DNA of 35,566 bases. It comes from Croceimicrobium sp965658275 (GTDB taxonomy: Bacteria > Bacteroidota > Bacteroidia > Flavobacteriales > Schleiferiaceae). The position numbers and the translations under genes are program-made. The stretch spans positions 1 to 35,566 of the forward strand of contig CBFHRN010000018.1 of the NCBI GenBank assembly GCA_965658275.1. The letters are read 5' to 3'. The notes beneath the pieces were generated by a model that saw nothing but the letters and a program-made list of their open reading frames with translations, searched no databases and was not told the DNA's origin. Positions 15,344 through 23,905 of the stretch are shown here, piece by piece (the stretch's first letter is position 1; each line of letters opens with the position of its first letter).

Positions 15344-17068
15344 TTAAGTGTTTTGCACCATAAGTGTACCTCCTTTTTTGACAACCTTAACCAAGCAAAG
15401 TTTTCCTAAGCTTTTTATGGTTTTGTCCCATTGTTTGTTCGATAGCCCAGCTTTTTCTTTTAAAACGCTCAGTTCCATTTGAGTTTCGGGCTTCAGAATT
15501 TCAAGGACTAATTTTTCGTTTTCGTTAAGCTCAACTTTCTTCACCGCCTTATTTTCGGGCTTCATTTGGGGAAAGAATAATACCTCTTGGATACTAGCAT
15601 TATTAGTCAGCATCATGGTTAAGCGATCGATTCCAATTCCCATTCCTGAGGTAGGAGGCATGCCGTATTCCAGAGCACGGATAAAGTCTTGGTCAATAAA
15701 CATGGCTTCATCATCACCTTTCTCACTTAAACGCAATTGCTCTTCAAAACGCTCGCGCTGATCAATAGGATCATTTAATTCTGAGTAGGCATTTGCCACT
15801 TCTTTACCATTAATCATCAATTCGAAACGCTCCGTGTACTCCGGGTTATCACGGTGCTTTTTACAGAGTGGCGACATCTCCACAGGGTAATCGATGATAA
15901 AGGTGGGCTGGATGTAATTAGGCTCGCATTTTTCACCGAAAATCTCGTCGATCAGCTTACCTTTTCCCATGCTTTTATCGACTTCAATCCCTAAGTCTTT
16001 GCAGATAACCCGCAATTCCTCTTCATTCTTTCCGTCGATATCATGACCGGTATGCTCAAGGATGGCATCACGCATGGTCACCCTAGCAAAAGGTGCTTGG
16101 AAATTAAGCCTTTGATCCCCAAGGACAACTTCGGTAGCGCCATGGTGAACACTTTTTACAACATGTTCGAGCATGCGTTCCGTAAAGTCCATCATCCAGA
16201 AGTAGTCCTTATAGGCCACATAAATTTCCATTACTGTAAACTCCGGATTATGGGTACGGTCCATGCCTTCATTACGGAAGTCTTTAGCAAACTCATATAC
16301 ACCTTCAAAGCCGCCAACGATAAGGCGCTTTAAGTAAAGCTCGTTAGCAATACGCAAGTACAAGGGAATATTTAGCGCGTTGTGGTGCGTAATAAAGGGA
16401 CGAGCAGCGGCTCCGCCTGGAATGGGCTGAAGTATAGGGGTTTCAACTTCTAGATAATCGTAGGAGTTGAAAAATTCGCGCATCGCATTCATAATGCGAG
16501 TGCGGGTAATAAAGGTTTGCTTTACATGATCATTAACGACTAAGTCTACGTAACGCATACGGTAGCGTTGCTCCGGATCGGTGAAAGCATCGTATACATT
16601 CCCTTCTTCGTCTTTCTTTACAATAGGAAGCGGGCGTAAAGATTTGCTTAGCACGGTAAGATTAGTTGCCTCAATGGTAATTTCTCCCAACTGCGTGCGG
16701 AATACCTTTCCTTCGATACCGATAAAGTCGCCAATGTCTAGATGACGTTTGAAAACGACATTATAAAGGTCTTTATCCTCAGTAGGGCAAAGGACGTCTC
16801 GATTTAAGTAAACTTGAATACGGCCTTGGCTATCCATAACATCTAAGAAGGAAGCCTTACCCATAATCCGTTTGGTCATGATGCGTCCGCTGATGCTTAC
16901 TTTTTCCCAAGTAGCTTCTTTTTCATCCTTTTCAAAACCACTCAGGATAGCGGTAGAAAAATGGCTGGCTTTGTATTCGGCCGCAGGATAAGGTTCCACC
17001 CCCATTTGCCGTAAAGCCTTTAAAGATTCGCGTCTTTGAACTTCTTGTTCAGATAATTGCTGACTCAT
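15344..17068 (-). CDS. lysS: Lysyl-tRNA synthetase, class II
   Basis: A 574-residue enzyme that charges tRNA-Lys. Order: OB-fold anticodon-binding domain (about 55-160, KVSISGRIMTKRIMGKASF), class II core with motif 2 (FRNEGMDRTHNPEFT) and motif 3 (GMGIGIDRLTMML), and KEVANAYSELNDP before it. The synthetase proper ends near residue 508 (FPQMKPE). A further 65 residues (from VELNENEKLVLEIL) form a predicted winged-helix-like tail absent from the E. coli enzyme. I believe this tail is usual in Bacteroidota LysRS. The ATG at 17068 has an exact TAnnTTTG element 20 bp upstream. It probably forms its own transcript. Confidence 0.95.
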   Translation of the reverse strand: MSQQLSEQEVQRRESLKALRQMGVEPYPAAEYKASHFSTAILSGFEKDEKEATWEKVSISGRIMTKRIMGKASFLDVMDSQGRIQVYLNRDVLCPTEDKDLYNVVFKRHLDIGDFIGIEGKVFRTQLGEITIEATNLTVLSKSLRPLPIVKKDEEGNVYDAFTDPEQRYRMRYVDLVVNDHVKQTFITRTRIMNAMREFFNSYDYLEVETPILQPIPGGAAARPFITHHNALNIPLYLRIANELYLKRLIVGGFEGVYEFAKDFRNEGMDRTHNPEFTVMEIYVAYKDYFWMMDFTERMLEHVVKSVHHGATEVVLGDQRLNFQAPFARVTMRDAILEHTGHDIDGKNEEELRVICKDLGIEVDKSMGKGKLIDEIFGEKCEPNYIQPTFIIDYPVEMSPLCKKHRDNPEYTERFELMINGKEVANAYSELNDPIDQRERFEEQLRLSEKGDDEAMFIDQDFIRALEYGMPPTSGMGIGIDRLTMMLTNNASIQEVLFFPQMKPENKAVKKVELNENEKLVLEILKPETQMELSVLKEKAGLSNKQWDKTIKSLGKLCLVKVVKKGGTLMVQNT

Positions 17069-17087
17069 GACCGTCTTAAATTTCGGG

Positions 17088-17095
17088 CAAAAGTA
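17088..17095 (-). promoter_or_regulatory. -7 element for lysS
   Basis: Minus strand TACTTTTG, exact for TAnnTTTG, 20 bp before the lysS ATG. The -33 match is poor (TTC at 17 bp). Confidence 0.5.
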
Positions 17096-17154
17096 CCTAA
17101 AATAAACAGTTTGAAGCCTTTCAATCAGTGGCTTCTATTTGTTTGTAGAAGCTA

Positions 17155-17469
17155 TCAATTATCCGTAACACGTACGAAAACTTCACGGTAATTGAGATAC
17201 TGACCAGCGCTCCAATAAGCCAAATTATTATGTTCTATCGCATCGATGCTCATATAGCGTCGATGTTCTCGAACTAAGGTGTCTCCATCCAAACTAATCT
17301 TGTAAGCTTCCTGATATGGCAAACCCGAATTATGAATGATGCTGTCTAAATTTGAAGCGCTACGGAAATAGCCAAAGGATGGCTGCCAGTTTGGATGACC
17401 ATCGGTACCCAACTGATAATCGCCGCGGTCTACCCATTTGAGCTCATAGGTGCCATCATCAAATACCAA
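17155..17469 (-). pseudogene. 3' fragment of an unrecognised gene, fused to the AraC fragment
   Basis: A 104-residue tail with good coding character (FDDGTYELKWVDRGDYQLG, SIIHNSGLPYQEAYKISLDG, LAYWSAGQYLNYREVFVRV) but no proper start: the first in-frame start codon is a TTG at 17469 that lies inside the AraC fragment. It sits in the +1 frame relative to that gene. The sequence reads as the end of a small soluble beta-rich protein (lipocalin- or DUF1579-like in feel, not identified). The most economical reading is that a deletion joined the front of a regulator gene to the back of a same-strand neighbour. Confidence 0.6.
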
Positions 17470-17818
17470 AGCCTACCCGATAAGCAATTTCGGAAATGGT
17501 GGCAACTTCAGACTTGAGTAATTCGCAGGAAGCTTCTAAACGTATGTTTCGGATAAATTGGCTGATGGAAAGCCCGGTTAATGCATGAATCTTACGGTAA
17601 AGGTGCGAACGGCTAAAGGCCACTTCATTAGCAAGATCTTCAACACTGAAGTCCTCCTCTTGGAGCTTTTCCAAAATCAAGCTTTTAAGCTTTAATAGGA
17701 AGCGCTCATCCATAGAGAGAGGCTCGTTTTCCTGGTATGGACAATCAAGATAATCCTGGGGCCAGCAGTTCTGTACGTGGAGTGATTTCCTTATTGGGTT
17801 ATGCATTGGACTCTTCAT
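17459..17818 (-). pseudogene. Truncated AraC-family regulator
   Basis: A 119-residue frame. After about 35 nondescript residues it has the first AraC helix-turn-helix intact (FSVEDLANEVAFSRSHLYRK, ALTGLSISQFIRNIRLE). The second starts normally (ATISEIAYRVGF) but stops two residues later at TGATGA, before the SSxSYFSxxF recognition half that every working member has. Upstream the frame opens only nine codons before its ATG, so sensor domain and true start are also gone. Beyond the stop, the DNA belongs to another protein fragment in a different frame. A dead gene fragment, unless it acts as a small HTH peptide. Confidence 0.75.
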
Positions 17819-18114
17819 TTGTAGATCAAGGAGGACCGGCTCTTATGATGATTAACCATGATCAATCGCGACTTGTCAACGGAACTTTGGTGGTGGGAAG
17901 TTTTACGATCAGCATTCCGAATGTCGGAGGAATTACTCAGTTTGGAACGGACCCTCTTGCGGCAAGAGCTAGAAACCAAGGATTTATTGAAGGTCAAGAC
18001 TTAGAGTATATCCGCCTAAGTGGTCCATCTCCCTACAAAGGATTTAATGAAGCTTGTTTAGATGTAAAACACCTCAGAACTATTCGCAACTTTATAGAAC
18101 GCAACTCTTTATAA
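17737..18114 (+). pseudogene. Probable 3' fragment of an unrecognised plus-strand gene
   Basis: An open frame of 125 codons. Its first 27 codons are merely antisense to the AraC fragment, but from about 17815 the codons look genuinely used (GGPALMMINHDQSRLVNGTL, TQFGTDPLAARARNQGFIEG, DVKHLRTIRNFIERNSL). No signal peptide, known motif or proper start is seen. It ends 22 bp before a long hairpin. It is best read as the end of a gene whose front was lost when the inverted AraC remnant was joined to it. A small complete gene with an internal start (the Met pair at about 17852) is possible. Confidence 0.4.
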
Positions 18115-18136
18115 GATCCGATTTTGTGGATAGTAG

Positions 18137-18170
18137 CTTTAAGCCTGCTCCGAAAGGGGCGGGTTTAAAG
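18137..18170. terminator. Long GAAA-capped hairpin between converging genes
   Basis: CTTTAAGCCTGCTCC (18137-18151), GAAA, GGGGCGGGTTTAAAG (18156-18170): fifteen pairs including G-U pairs, with no mismatch. It lies after the plus-strand fragment and covers the stop codon of the PAP2-like gene on the minus strand. The outer stem is TTTAAAG, but no long T run follows on either side. Likely a shared terminator. Confidence 0.6.
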
Positions 18171-18767
18171 TAGATATACACTGCAGAAAATAAGAAGAAG
18201 GCCACTCAAAAAGCCGAGGAGAAGTTCCCTTCCCGTGTGGGCTTTTAAGGCTAAACGAGCACTAGCTATGAGTCCGCCCAGGATTAGAAAAAAGGCAATA
18301 AAGGGTAATAAATTTATGGCGTATTTAGCGGACACTGCTAAAAGCAGGCCTAAAAAGCCTCCAAAACCGGCAAGATGAGCACTAGGTTTTAAATACTTTA
18401 ACAAGGGTAGGTGCAGCAAAATGGTTGCAGTGCTTCCAAATAAAAAGAGGTAAGCCTCTCTGGCAAGCCCCGCGTTTTGAACCAAACTTGCTGTAAAGAA
18501 GAAACACAAAGTGCCTACGGCATAGGGCCATCTTCGATCCTCTGCCTTTTCCATCATCAAGCTGCTTATTACTTTAAAGCGGTACAACAATAGACTAACA
18601 AGGACTGGGATGAGGTAAGTGCCGCAAAAAACCAAAACCATAGAAAGAATAACTACTTCGCGGTTGTAGTGATACGGGAGGTATTTAAGCACAAAAAACA
18701 GGCCCACTAAGGGATATATAGCAGGGTGAAATAATACGGAAATCGCCTTAGCTAACTTTAGGTTCAT
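18165..18767 (-). CDS. PAP2-like integral membrane protein
   Basis: A 200-residue protein that is almost entirely hydrophobic, with six predicted membrane helices. Near the C-terminus ASARLALKAHTGRELLLGF matches the SR-x-x-x-H type block of PAP2-like phosphatases, and EDRRWPYAVG sits after the second helix, but the full PAP2 triad is not evident. A lipid-phosphate phosphatase-like role at the membrane is a guess. The ATG at 18767 begins one base after the rpoN stop; the longer frame from 18842 would run inside rpoN. asnS, rpoN and this gene recur together in flavobacteria as far as I recall. The stop codon is inside a terminator-like hairpin. Confidence 0.65.
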   Translation of the reverse strand: MNLKLAKAISVLFHPAIYPLVGLFFVLKYLPYHYNREVVILSMVLVFCGTYLIPVLVSLLLYRFKVISSLMMEKAEDRRWPYAVGTLCFFFTASLVQNAGLAREAYLFLFGSTATILLHLPLLKYLKPSAHLAGFGGFLGLLLAVSAKYAINLLPFIAFFLILGGLIASARLALKAHTGRELLLGFLSGLLLIFCSVYLL

Positions 18768-18768
18768 C

Positions 18769-20229
18769 TTAGAGTTGTTTGCGCAATCGAGCCACAGGAA
18801 TATCGAGTTGTTCGCGATATTTTGCAACGGTACGACGTGCAATGGGATAGCCTTTGTCTTTTAATAGGGCCGCTAGTTTATCATCGGTGAGCGGTTTTTT
18901 CTTGTCTTCTTCCGCAACTGAGTCTTCCAGGATTTTTTTGATTTCCCGTGTGCTCACGTCTTCTCCTGCATCATTTTTCATGCTTTCGCTAAAGAACTCC
19001 TTTATTAAAAAAGTACCGTAGGGTGTAGACACATATTTATTACTGGCAACCCTCGAGACGGTGGATATGTCCATGCTAATTTCATCAGCTATATCCTTTA
19101 AAATCATGGGCTTTAGTTTCCGCTCATCACCACTAAGGAAATAGTCTTCTTGGTATTTCATAATAGCCCCCATGGTTAGCAATAGTGTTTGCTGCCTCTG
19201 TCGGATGGCCTCAATAAACCATTTAGCGCTGTCCAATTTTTGTTTTACAAAAAGAGCTGCGTCTTTTTGAGCTTTGTTTTTCTTGTCCTGTTTGTAGTTT
19301 TCAAGCAGGGTGCGGTACTCTCTGCTTACATTAAGCTCTGGAGCGTTTCGTCCATTTAGGGTGAGCTCAAGCTGACCATCTTGTACCTTAATATTAAAGT
19401 CGGGAACGACTACTTGTACGTCAGTGTTGGTATTACTGGAGCTGTTTCCTGGTTTTGGATTGAGTCGAGTAATTTCCTCAATGGCCAGTTTTAAGTCCTC
19501 TTCATCCAATTCCAGACGTTGAATCAATTTGGAATAATGTTTCTTGGTGAACTCCTCAAAGTGATCTTCCAAGATTTCAATAGCTAGGCGAATGTGGTAG
19601 TCTGATTTTTCTCGACGCAACTGCAACAGCAAACACTCTTGAAGATTCCGGGCCCCAACCCCAGCAGGATCTAAACTTTGGATAAGCCTTAGAATTTTCT
19701 CTAAATGACTTTCTTCCACAAAGATGTTTTGAGTAAAAGCTAGATCATCTACAATCGCTAACAGGTCTCTACGGATATAGCCATCGTCATCGATGTTTCC
19801 CACGAGGTATTCGGCAATGAGACTATCCTCTTCCTCCAAAGGAAAGGTTCCTAGTTGTTCTACTAGAAATTCATGAAAGCTTTTTCCGCCAGAAATAGGG
19901 ACCTTACTTTCTTCGTCATCAGCGGAGTAGTTATTGGCTTGAAGACGGTAATCTGGAATCTCATCATCACTTAAATACTCGTCAACATTAATGTCCTCTG
20001 CCTCGATGCTATCCCCCTCTTGGTTGTAATCGTCATCGACTTTGTAATCATCATCTAAATCGGCATTATCTTTTTGCTCCGGACCTTCATCTAAAGCGGG
20101 ATTGCTCTCTAACTCCTCCTTGATGCGCTGCTCAAAAGCTAGGGTCGGCAGTTGAATAAGCTTCATGAGCTGTATCTGCTGCGGACTTAATTTTTGAAGT
20201 AGCTTTTGACTGAGTTGTTGTTTAAGCAT
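18769..20229 (-). CDS. rpoN: RNA polymerase sigma-54 factor
   Basis: A 486-residue sigma-54. Region I is the Gln/Leu-rich start (LSQKLLQKLSPQQIQLMKLI, then ELESNPAL). Region II is a long acidic stretch (about 45-95, many Asp and Glu). The core-binding domain follows (LDPAGVGARNLQECLLLQLR), then the HTH that reads -12 (MILKDIADEISMDISTVSR) and the RpoN box ARRTVAKYRE at 464-473 that reads -24. Sigma-54 promoters need an AAA+ activator; none is in the window. It has its own very good promoter (20248-20279) and is separate from asnS, which ends at a terminator upstream. The next gene follows after one base. Confidence 0.96.
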   Translation of the reverse strand: MLKQQLSQKLLQKLSPQQIQLMKLIQLPTLAFEQRIKEELESNPALDEGPEQKDNADLDDDYKVDDDYNQEGDSIEAEDINVDEYLSDDEIPDYRLQANNYSADDEESKVPISGGKSFHEFLVEQLGTFPLEEEDSLIAEYLVGNIDDDGYIRRDLLAIVDDLAFTQNIFVEESHLEKILRLIQSLDPAGVGARNLQECLLLQLRREKSDYHIRLAIEILEDHFEEFTKKHYSKLIQRLELDEEDLKLAIEEITRLNPKPGNSSSNTNTDVQVVVPDFNIKVQDGQLELTLNGRNAPELNVSREYRTLLENYKQDKKNKAQKDAALFVKQKLDSAKWFIEAIRQRQQTLLLTMGAIMKYQEDYFLSGDERKLKPMILKDIADEISMDISTVSRVASNKYVSTPYGTFLIKEFFSESMKNDAGEDVSTREIKKILEDSVAEEDKKKPLTDDKLAALLKDKGYPIARRTVAKYREQLDIPVARLRKQL

Positions 20230-20247
20230 AGTGCAAAATCACTAGGT

Positions 20248-20279
20248 GAAAGGTAAGATTTTCGCGGGCGTCTATCAAA
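20248..20279 (-). promoter_or_regulatory. Promoter of rpoN
   Basis: Minus strand: TTTG (20279-20276), exactly 20 bp, TACCTTTC (20255-20248). Only the last base of the -7 differs from consensus. It lies 19 bp before the rpoN ATG. Confidence 0.65.
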
Positions 20280-20332
20280 AATTTTGCCGCTTTTGCTTCA
20301 TTTTAACAAAGCCTGTGCCGAAATGCTTATAA

Positions 20333-20361
20333 ACACAAAAAAAGCGGCCGAAGCCGCTTTC
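20333..20361 (-). terminator. Terminator after asnS
   Basis: Minus strand: AAAGCGGC, TTCG tetraloop, GCCGCTTT followed by TTTTG. It begins one base after the asnS stop and separates asnS from rpoN. Confidence 0.88.
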
Positions 20362-21786
20362 TTAAAATTCTGCATTCCCTGGGGTACGTGGGAAAGGTAT
20401 CACGTCTCTAATATTGGTCATGCCACTTACAAATAGGACTAATCTTTCAAAGCCTAAACCGAAGCCGCTATGGACACAGCTTCCGAATTTTCGGGTATCG
20501 AGGTACCAAGACAATTCTTCTTCATCGATATCGAAATCATTCATTTTAGCCTTTAACACATCATAGCGTTCTTCCCTTTGTGAGCCACCAACGATTTCGC
20601 CGATTCCGGGGAATAAGATGTCCATGGCCCGCACCGTTTTCTCATCTTCGTTAAGACGCATGTAAAAGGCCTTAATCTTCGCAGGGTAGTCAAATAAAAT
20701 TACAGGGGCGTTAAAATGCTGCACCAAGAATTTTTCATGCTCCGATTGCAAATCCGCTCCCCATTCATCAATGAGGTATTTAAACTTCTTCTTCTTATTG
20801 GGTTTCGAGTTTCGAAGGATATCGATGGCCTCGGTATAACTCACCCGTCTGAAATTATTGTCAACTACAAACTGAAGTTTTTCGCGCAAAGGCATCGCGC
20901 TTCGCTCGTTTTGAGGTTTTTGCTTCTCTTCGTCTAACAGTCTTTTTTCGAGGAATTCGAGGTCGTCTTGACAATTTTCGAGGGCAAAGCGAATGACATA
21001 CTTTAAGAAGTCTTCCGCTAAATCCATATTGTCATTTAAATCTGCAAAAGCTACCTCAGGTTCGATCATCCAAAACTCCGCTAAATGGCGGCTTGTATTG
21101 GAATTCTCCGCACGAAAAGTGGGTCCGAAAGTATATACCTTAGAAAGCGCTAAGGCACCAAGTTCCGCTTCGAGCTGACCAGATACCGTTAGATTGGTTT
21201 CTTTTTCAAAGAAGTCTTGCTTGTAATCGATCTTACCGTCTTCAGTTAAGGGTGGGTTCTTTTTATCGAGAATCGAAACATTAAACATTTCTCCAGCACC
21301 CTCGGCGTCACTACCTGTAATAATCGGCGTGTGGAGGTTAAAAAAATTCTGCTTGTGAAAATATTCATGAACAGCAAAAGAAAGGTTGTGACGTAAGCGC
21401 ATCACGGCACCAAAGGTGTTGGTGCGCATGCGCAGGTGGGCAATCTCTCTTAAAAATTCGAGAGAGTGTTTTTTAGGCTGCAGCGGATACTCTTCTAGAT
21501 TTGAGTCCCCTAAGACCTCAAAGCTATTTACCAATAATTCTACATCTTGACCATGGCCTTGGGATTTCACTAAGTCTCCATTTACCTTAATGGCAGCCCC
21601 AGTTGTGATTCTCTTTAATTCGGCTTCGTCGAAATTCTCGAAGTCAACTACCGCTTGTAAAGTTTTAATGGTACTGCCATCGCTTAAGGCAATAAATCGG
21701 TTGCTACGAAAAGTACGAACCCAGCCTTGAATGCTAAGCGTAGAGCCAATAGGTTGCTGTTGAAGAATATCCTTAATCAATAACAT
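20362..21786 (-). CDS. asnS: Asparaginyl-tRNA synthetase
   Basis: A 474-residue class IIb synthetase that charges tRNA-Asn. N-terminal OB fold (STLSIQGWVRTFRSNRFIAL), then the catalytic core: FFNLHTPIITGSDAEGAGEM, the AsnRS-type EKETNLTVSGQLEAE, motif 2 FRAENSNTSRHLAEFWMIEP and motif 3 GFGLGFERLVLF. Length and motif spacing are normal. Charged loops around 280-330 (EKRLLDEEKQKPQNER, NSKPNKKKKFKY) are typical of this enzyme. The ATG at 21786 is supported by the conserved KDILQQQPIGSTLSIQGWVR start. A strong terminator closes the gene right after its stop, so it is monocistronic apart from read-through into rpoN. Confidence 0.96.
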   Translation of the reverse strand: MLLIKDILQQQPIGSTLSIQGWVRTFRSNRFIALSDGSTIKTLQAVVDFENFDEAELKRITTGAAIKVNGDLVKSQGHGQDVELLVNSFEVLGDSNLEEYPLQPKKHSLEFLREIAHLRMRTNTFGAVMRLRHNLSFAVHEYFHKQNFFNLHTPIITGSDAEGAGEMFNVSILDKKNPPLTEDGKIDYKQDFFEKETNLTVSGQLEAELGALALSKVYTFGPTFRAENSNTSRHLAEFWMIEPEVAFADLNDNMDLAEDFLKYVIRFALENCQDDLEFLEKRLLDEEKQKPQNERSAMPLREKLQFVVDNNFRRVSYTEAIDILRNSKPNKKKKFKYLIDEWGADLQSEHEKFLVQHFNAPVILFDYPAKIKAFYMRLNEDEKTVRAMDILFPGIGEIVGGSQREERYDVLKAKMNDFDIDEEELSWYLDTRKFGSCVHSGFGLGFERLVLFVSGMTNIRDVIPFPRTPGNAEF

Positions 21787-21887
21787 AGGTGATCAAATTT
21801 CAGGCGGCAAAGGTCACAAATTTTCCATTCGCAAGCCATACAATGTTAAGGAAACATTAAAACTAAGAAACTTTCAAACTCTAATAG

Positions 21888-21917
21888 TTTCCAAGTAGAA
21901 TCTTTGCTTTACTTTTG
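21888..21917 (+). promoter_or_regulatory. Promoter of the efflux operon
   Basis: TTTC (21888-21891), 18 bp, TACTTTTG (21910-21917), an exact -7. It ends 8 bp before the ATG at 21925, so the transcript would be nearly leaderless from that ATG; the ATG at 21934 may be the one used. Confidence 0.6.
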
Positions 21918-21924
21918 CGCCGCT

Positions 21925-22545
21925 ATGGAGAATATGGAGTTAGAAATATTGAATACTGCTCATGGGCTATTTAATAGGTATGGCCTGCGACCAGTAACTA
22001 TGGATGACATTGCTCGCGAAATGAGCATTTCAAAGAAGACCTTATACAAGTATTTTTCCAATAAGGAGGACCTTGTTAAGCAGGCTGTGATAAGCATGTT
22101 CCATGAAATTAGAAGCAATATGGACGCCTTGCTCGACCATCCGGGTAATGCAATTGACATGCTTTTAGCCATGGATGATGTGATTTGCACAACGATAGAA
22201 CGCCATGATCCCAGCATGCAGTTTCAACTAGATCGTTATTACCCTGAAGTGAGCGGAATGCTTGATAAAATGAAAAGGGAGCAGGTCTTTAAAATGATGT
22301 ACCACAACATCTCAAAGGGTAAGTCGGAAGGACTTTATCGAGATGAGCTGGATGATCAAGTAGTAACTTTCTTGTACTACAGCCGCGCCCAATTAATGAT
22401 GGAAGAGGATATGGGTCCCTTTAAGGACCGTCCTGTACATGAGGTTATGCGCGAAATACTCATTTACCACGTGAGGGGAATTGCTAGTCCAAAAGGAATC
22501 GAATATTTAGAACAAAAACTGAGAACACTAAAAAAAGCACAATGA
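21925..22545 (+). CDS. TetR/AcrR-family repressor of the efflux operon
   Basis: A 206-residue TetR-type regulator. The N-terminal HTH is clear: AHGLFNRYGLRPVTMDDIAR, SISKKTLYKYFSNKEDLV (roughly residues 10-56). The rest is an all-helical ligand-binding domain, including FLYYSRAQLMMEEDMG. TetR proteins repress and release when a ligand binds. Lying first in an operon with tolC, adaptor and pump genes, it almost certainly controls them and itself. Its stop overlaps the tolC start (ATGA). The frame extends to a TTG at 21904, but that lies inside the promoter, so ATG 21925 or 21934 is the start. No clear palindromic operator was found. Confidence 0.88.
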   Translation: MENMELEILNTAHGLFNRYGLRPVTMDDIAREMSISKKTLYKYFSNKEDLVKQAVISMFHEIRSNMDALLDHPGNAIDMLLAMDDVICTTIERHDPSMQFQLDRYYPEVSGMLDKMKREQVFKMMYHNISKGKSEGLYRDELDDQVVTFLYYSRAQLMMEEDMGPFKDRPVHEVMREILIYHVRGIASPKGIEYLEQKLRTLKKAQ

Positions 22546-23894
22546 GAAAAATGCTCTTCTTGTTATTAGTGGCATTGGGAATTAGCCAAGTCGCTTTTGC
22601 CCAAAATGAAACCAAAGCCTTTTCCTTACAGGAGGCGCAGGATTATGCTGCTTTGCACGCCTACACGGTTTTAGACAAAGCTTTGGACTATGAAAAAGCG
22701 CGTAAAACAATCAAAGAAACGGCGGCCTTAGGCTTGCCCCAAATTTCAGCTTCTTGGGGCTACAGCTACAATGCTCAAATTCCAGAACAACCTGTTCCGG
22801 CGCAATTCTTTGATCCAAATGCTCCAGAGGGCGAATTTGCAACAGTGGCATTTGGCGTTTCCCATCAAAACCAAGCTCAATTTCAGCTGAGTCAATTATT
22901 ATTGGACGGGTCCTACTTTGTGGCCCTACAAGCTACTCGAGTGGTAAAAGAAACCAAGCGACTGGAGAAGGAAGAGGCGGAGATTGAAGCACGGAAAAAC
23001 ACGGCTCAATCGTATTACGGTGCTTTGGTGGCGGTGCAAACTCGTGATATCTTAAAGAATAACTTGGAGGTATTAGAAGCGAACTATAAAGAGACAGCGA
23101 AGCTTTTCGAAAATGGTTTTGTGGAGGATCAAGATGTTAGTCAGCTTGAACTTTTGGTCAATAACCTTCGCAATAATCTTAACAATGCGAATCGACAAGT
23201 TAACCTGGCCATGCAATTGTTAAAGTTTAATATGGGAATTGACCTCCAAGAGCAGATAGTTTTAAGCTCGAGTTTGGAAGAAATTTTGGCACCTGTAAAA
23301 TTAGACGCAAGCCTTGTCGGTGAAAGTTTTTTGGTGGACCAACACATAAGCTTCAAAACTTTACTGACCCAAGAAAAGGGCGCTCAACTGCAGTTGGCTA
23401 ATGAGAAAGCCAAGTATTTCCCAACCTTAGCCGGTTTTGTGAACCACTCGCAAAGCAATTTTGGCAATGAATTTAACGATGTGTTTAACTTCAACACCTA
23501 TTGGATCCCGGGAACAACCATTGGTGCTAGTTTAAACTGGAACATTTTTACGGGCTTAGGCAGACAGGCCAAAGTGCAAAAGGCAAAAATTGACTTGGAT
23601 CGAATTGCCATTGCCAAGAAAGCTACGGAAACGCAACTCGAGTTGCAGTATCAGCGCGCTTTAAGCGATTACAATTTTGCGATGGATAACCTCAATAATC
23701 AAATGAGGAACCGCGCCTTAAGCGAGCGCATCTTTAGTAGAACCCTTCGCAAATACAAAGAGGGTATTAGCTCTAGTTTGGAGCTAACTCAGTCCGAGAA
23801 CCAACACCTCGAATCTGAAAGAAATTACATCAACGCATTATTAAACCTATTAAACGCTAAAGAAGCGCTTGAGTACGCTTTGGGCAAATACTAA
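22542..23894 (+). CDS. TolC-family outer-membrane efflux channel
   Basis: A 450-residue protein with signal peptide (MRKMLFLLLVALGISQVAFA, then QNE). It has the internally repeated TolC layout: helix pairs around residues 40-200 and 290-450, with FSLQEAQDYAALHAYTVLDK near the start, LNWNIFTGLGRQAKVQKAKI opening the second half, and the second long coiled coil ending LLNLLNAKEALEYALGKY. It forms a trimeric duct through the outer membrane for the pump encoded two genes on. It starts at an ATGA overlap with the TetR stop and lies 11 bp before the adaptor gene. Length is normal for the family. Confidence 0.92.
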   Translation: MRKMLFLLLVALGISQVAFAQNETKAFSLQEAQDYAALHAYTVLDKALDYEKARKTIKETAALGLPQISASWGYSYNAQIPEQPVPAQFFDPNAPEGEFATVAFGVSHQNQAQFQLSQLLLDGSYFVALQATRVVKETKRLEKEEAEIEARKNTAQSYYGALVAVQTRDILKNNLEVLEANYKETAKLFENGFVEDQDVSQLELLVNNLRNNLNNANRQVNLAMQLLKFNMGIDLQEQIVLSSSLEEILAPVKLDASLVGESFLVDQHISFKTLLTQEKGAQLQLANEKAKYFPTLAGFVNHSQSNFGNEFNDVFNFNTYWIPGTTIGASLNWNIFTGLGRQAKVQKAKIDLDRIAIAKKATETQLELQYQRALSDYNFAMDNLNNQMRNRALSERIFSRTLRKYKEGISSSLELTQSENQHLESERNYINALLNLLNAKEALEYALGKY

Positions 23895-23905
23895 TCGACG
23901 AAATC

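Noticed and set aside
17459..17469. Programmed +1 frameshift joining the AraC fragment and the following frame
   Set aside because: The second HTH is cut in the middle and the next frame encodes an unrelated protein, so a deletion explains it better than recoding.
17815..17997. A 60-codon minus-strand frame upstream of the AraC fragment
   Set aside because: Ser/Arg-rich composition typical of an antisense shadow of the plus-strand fragment; it does not restore the regulator.
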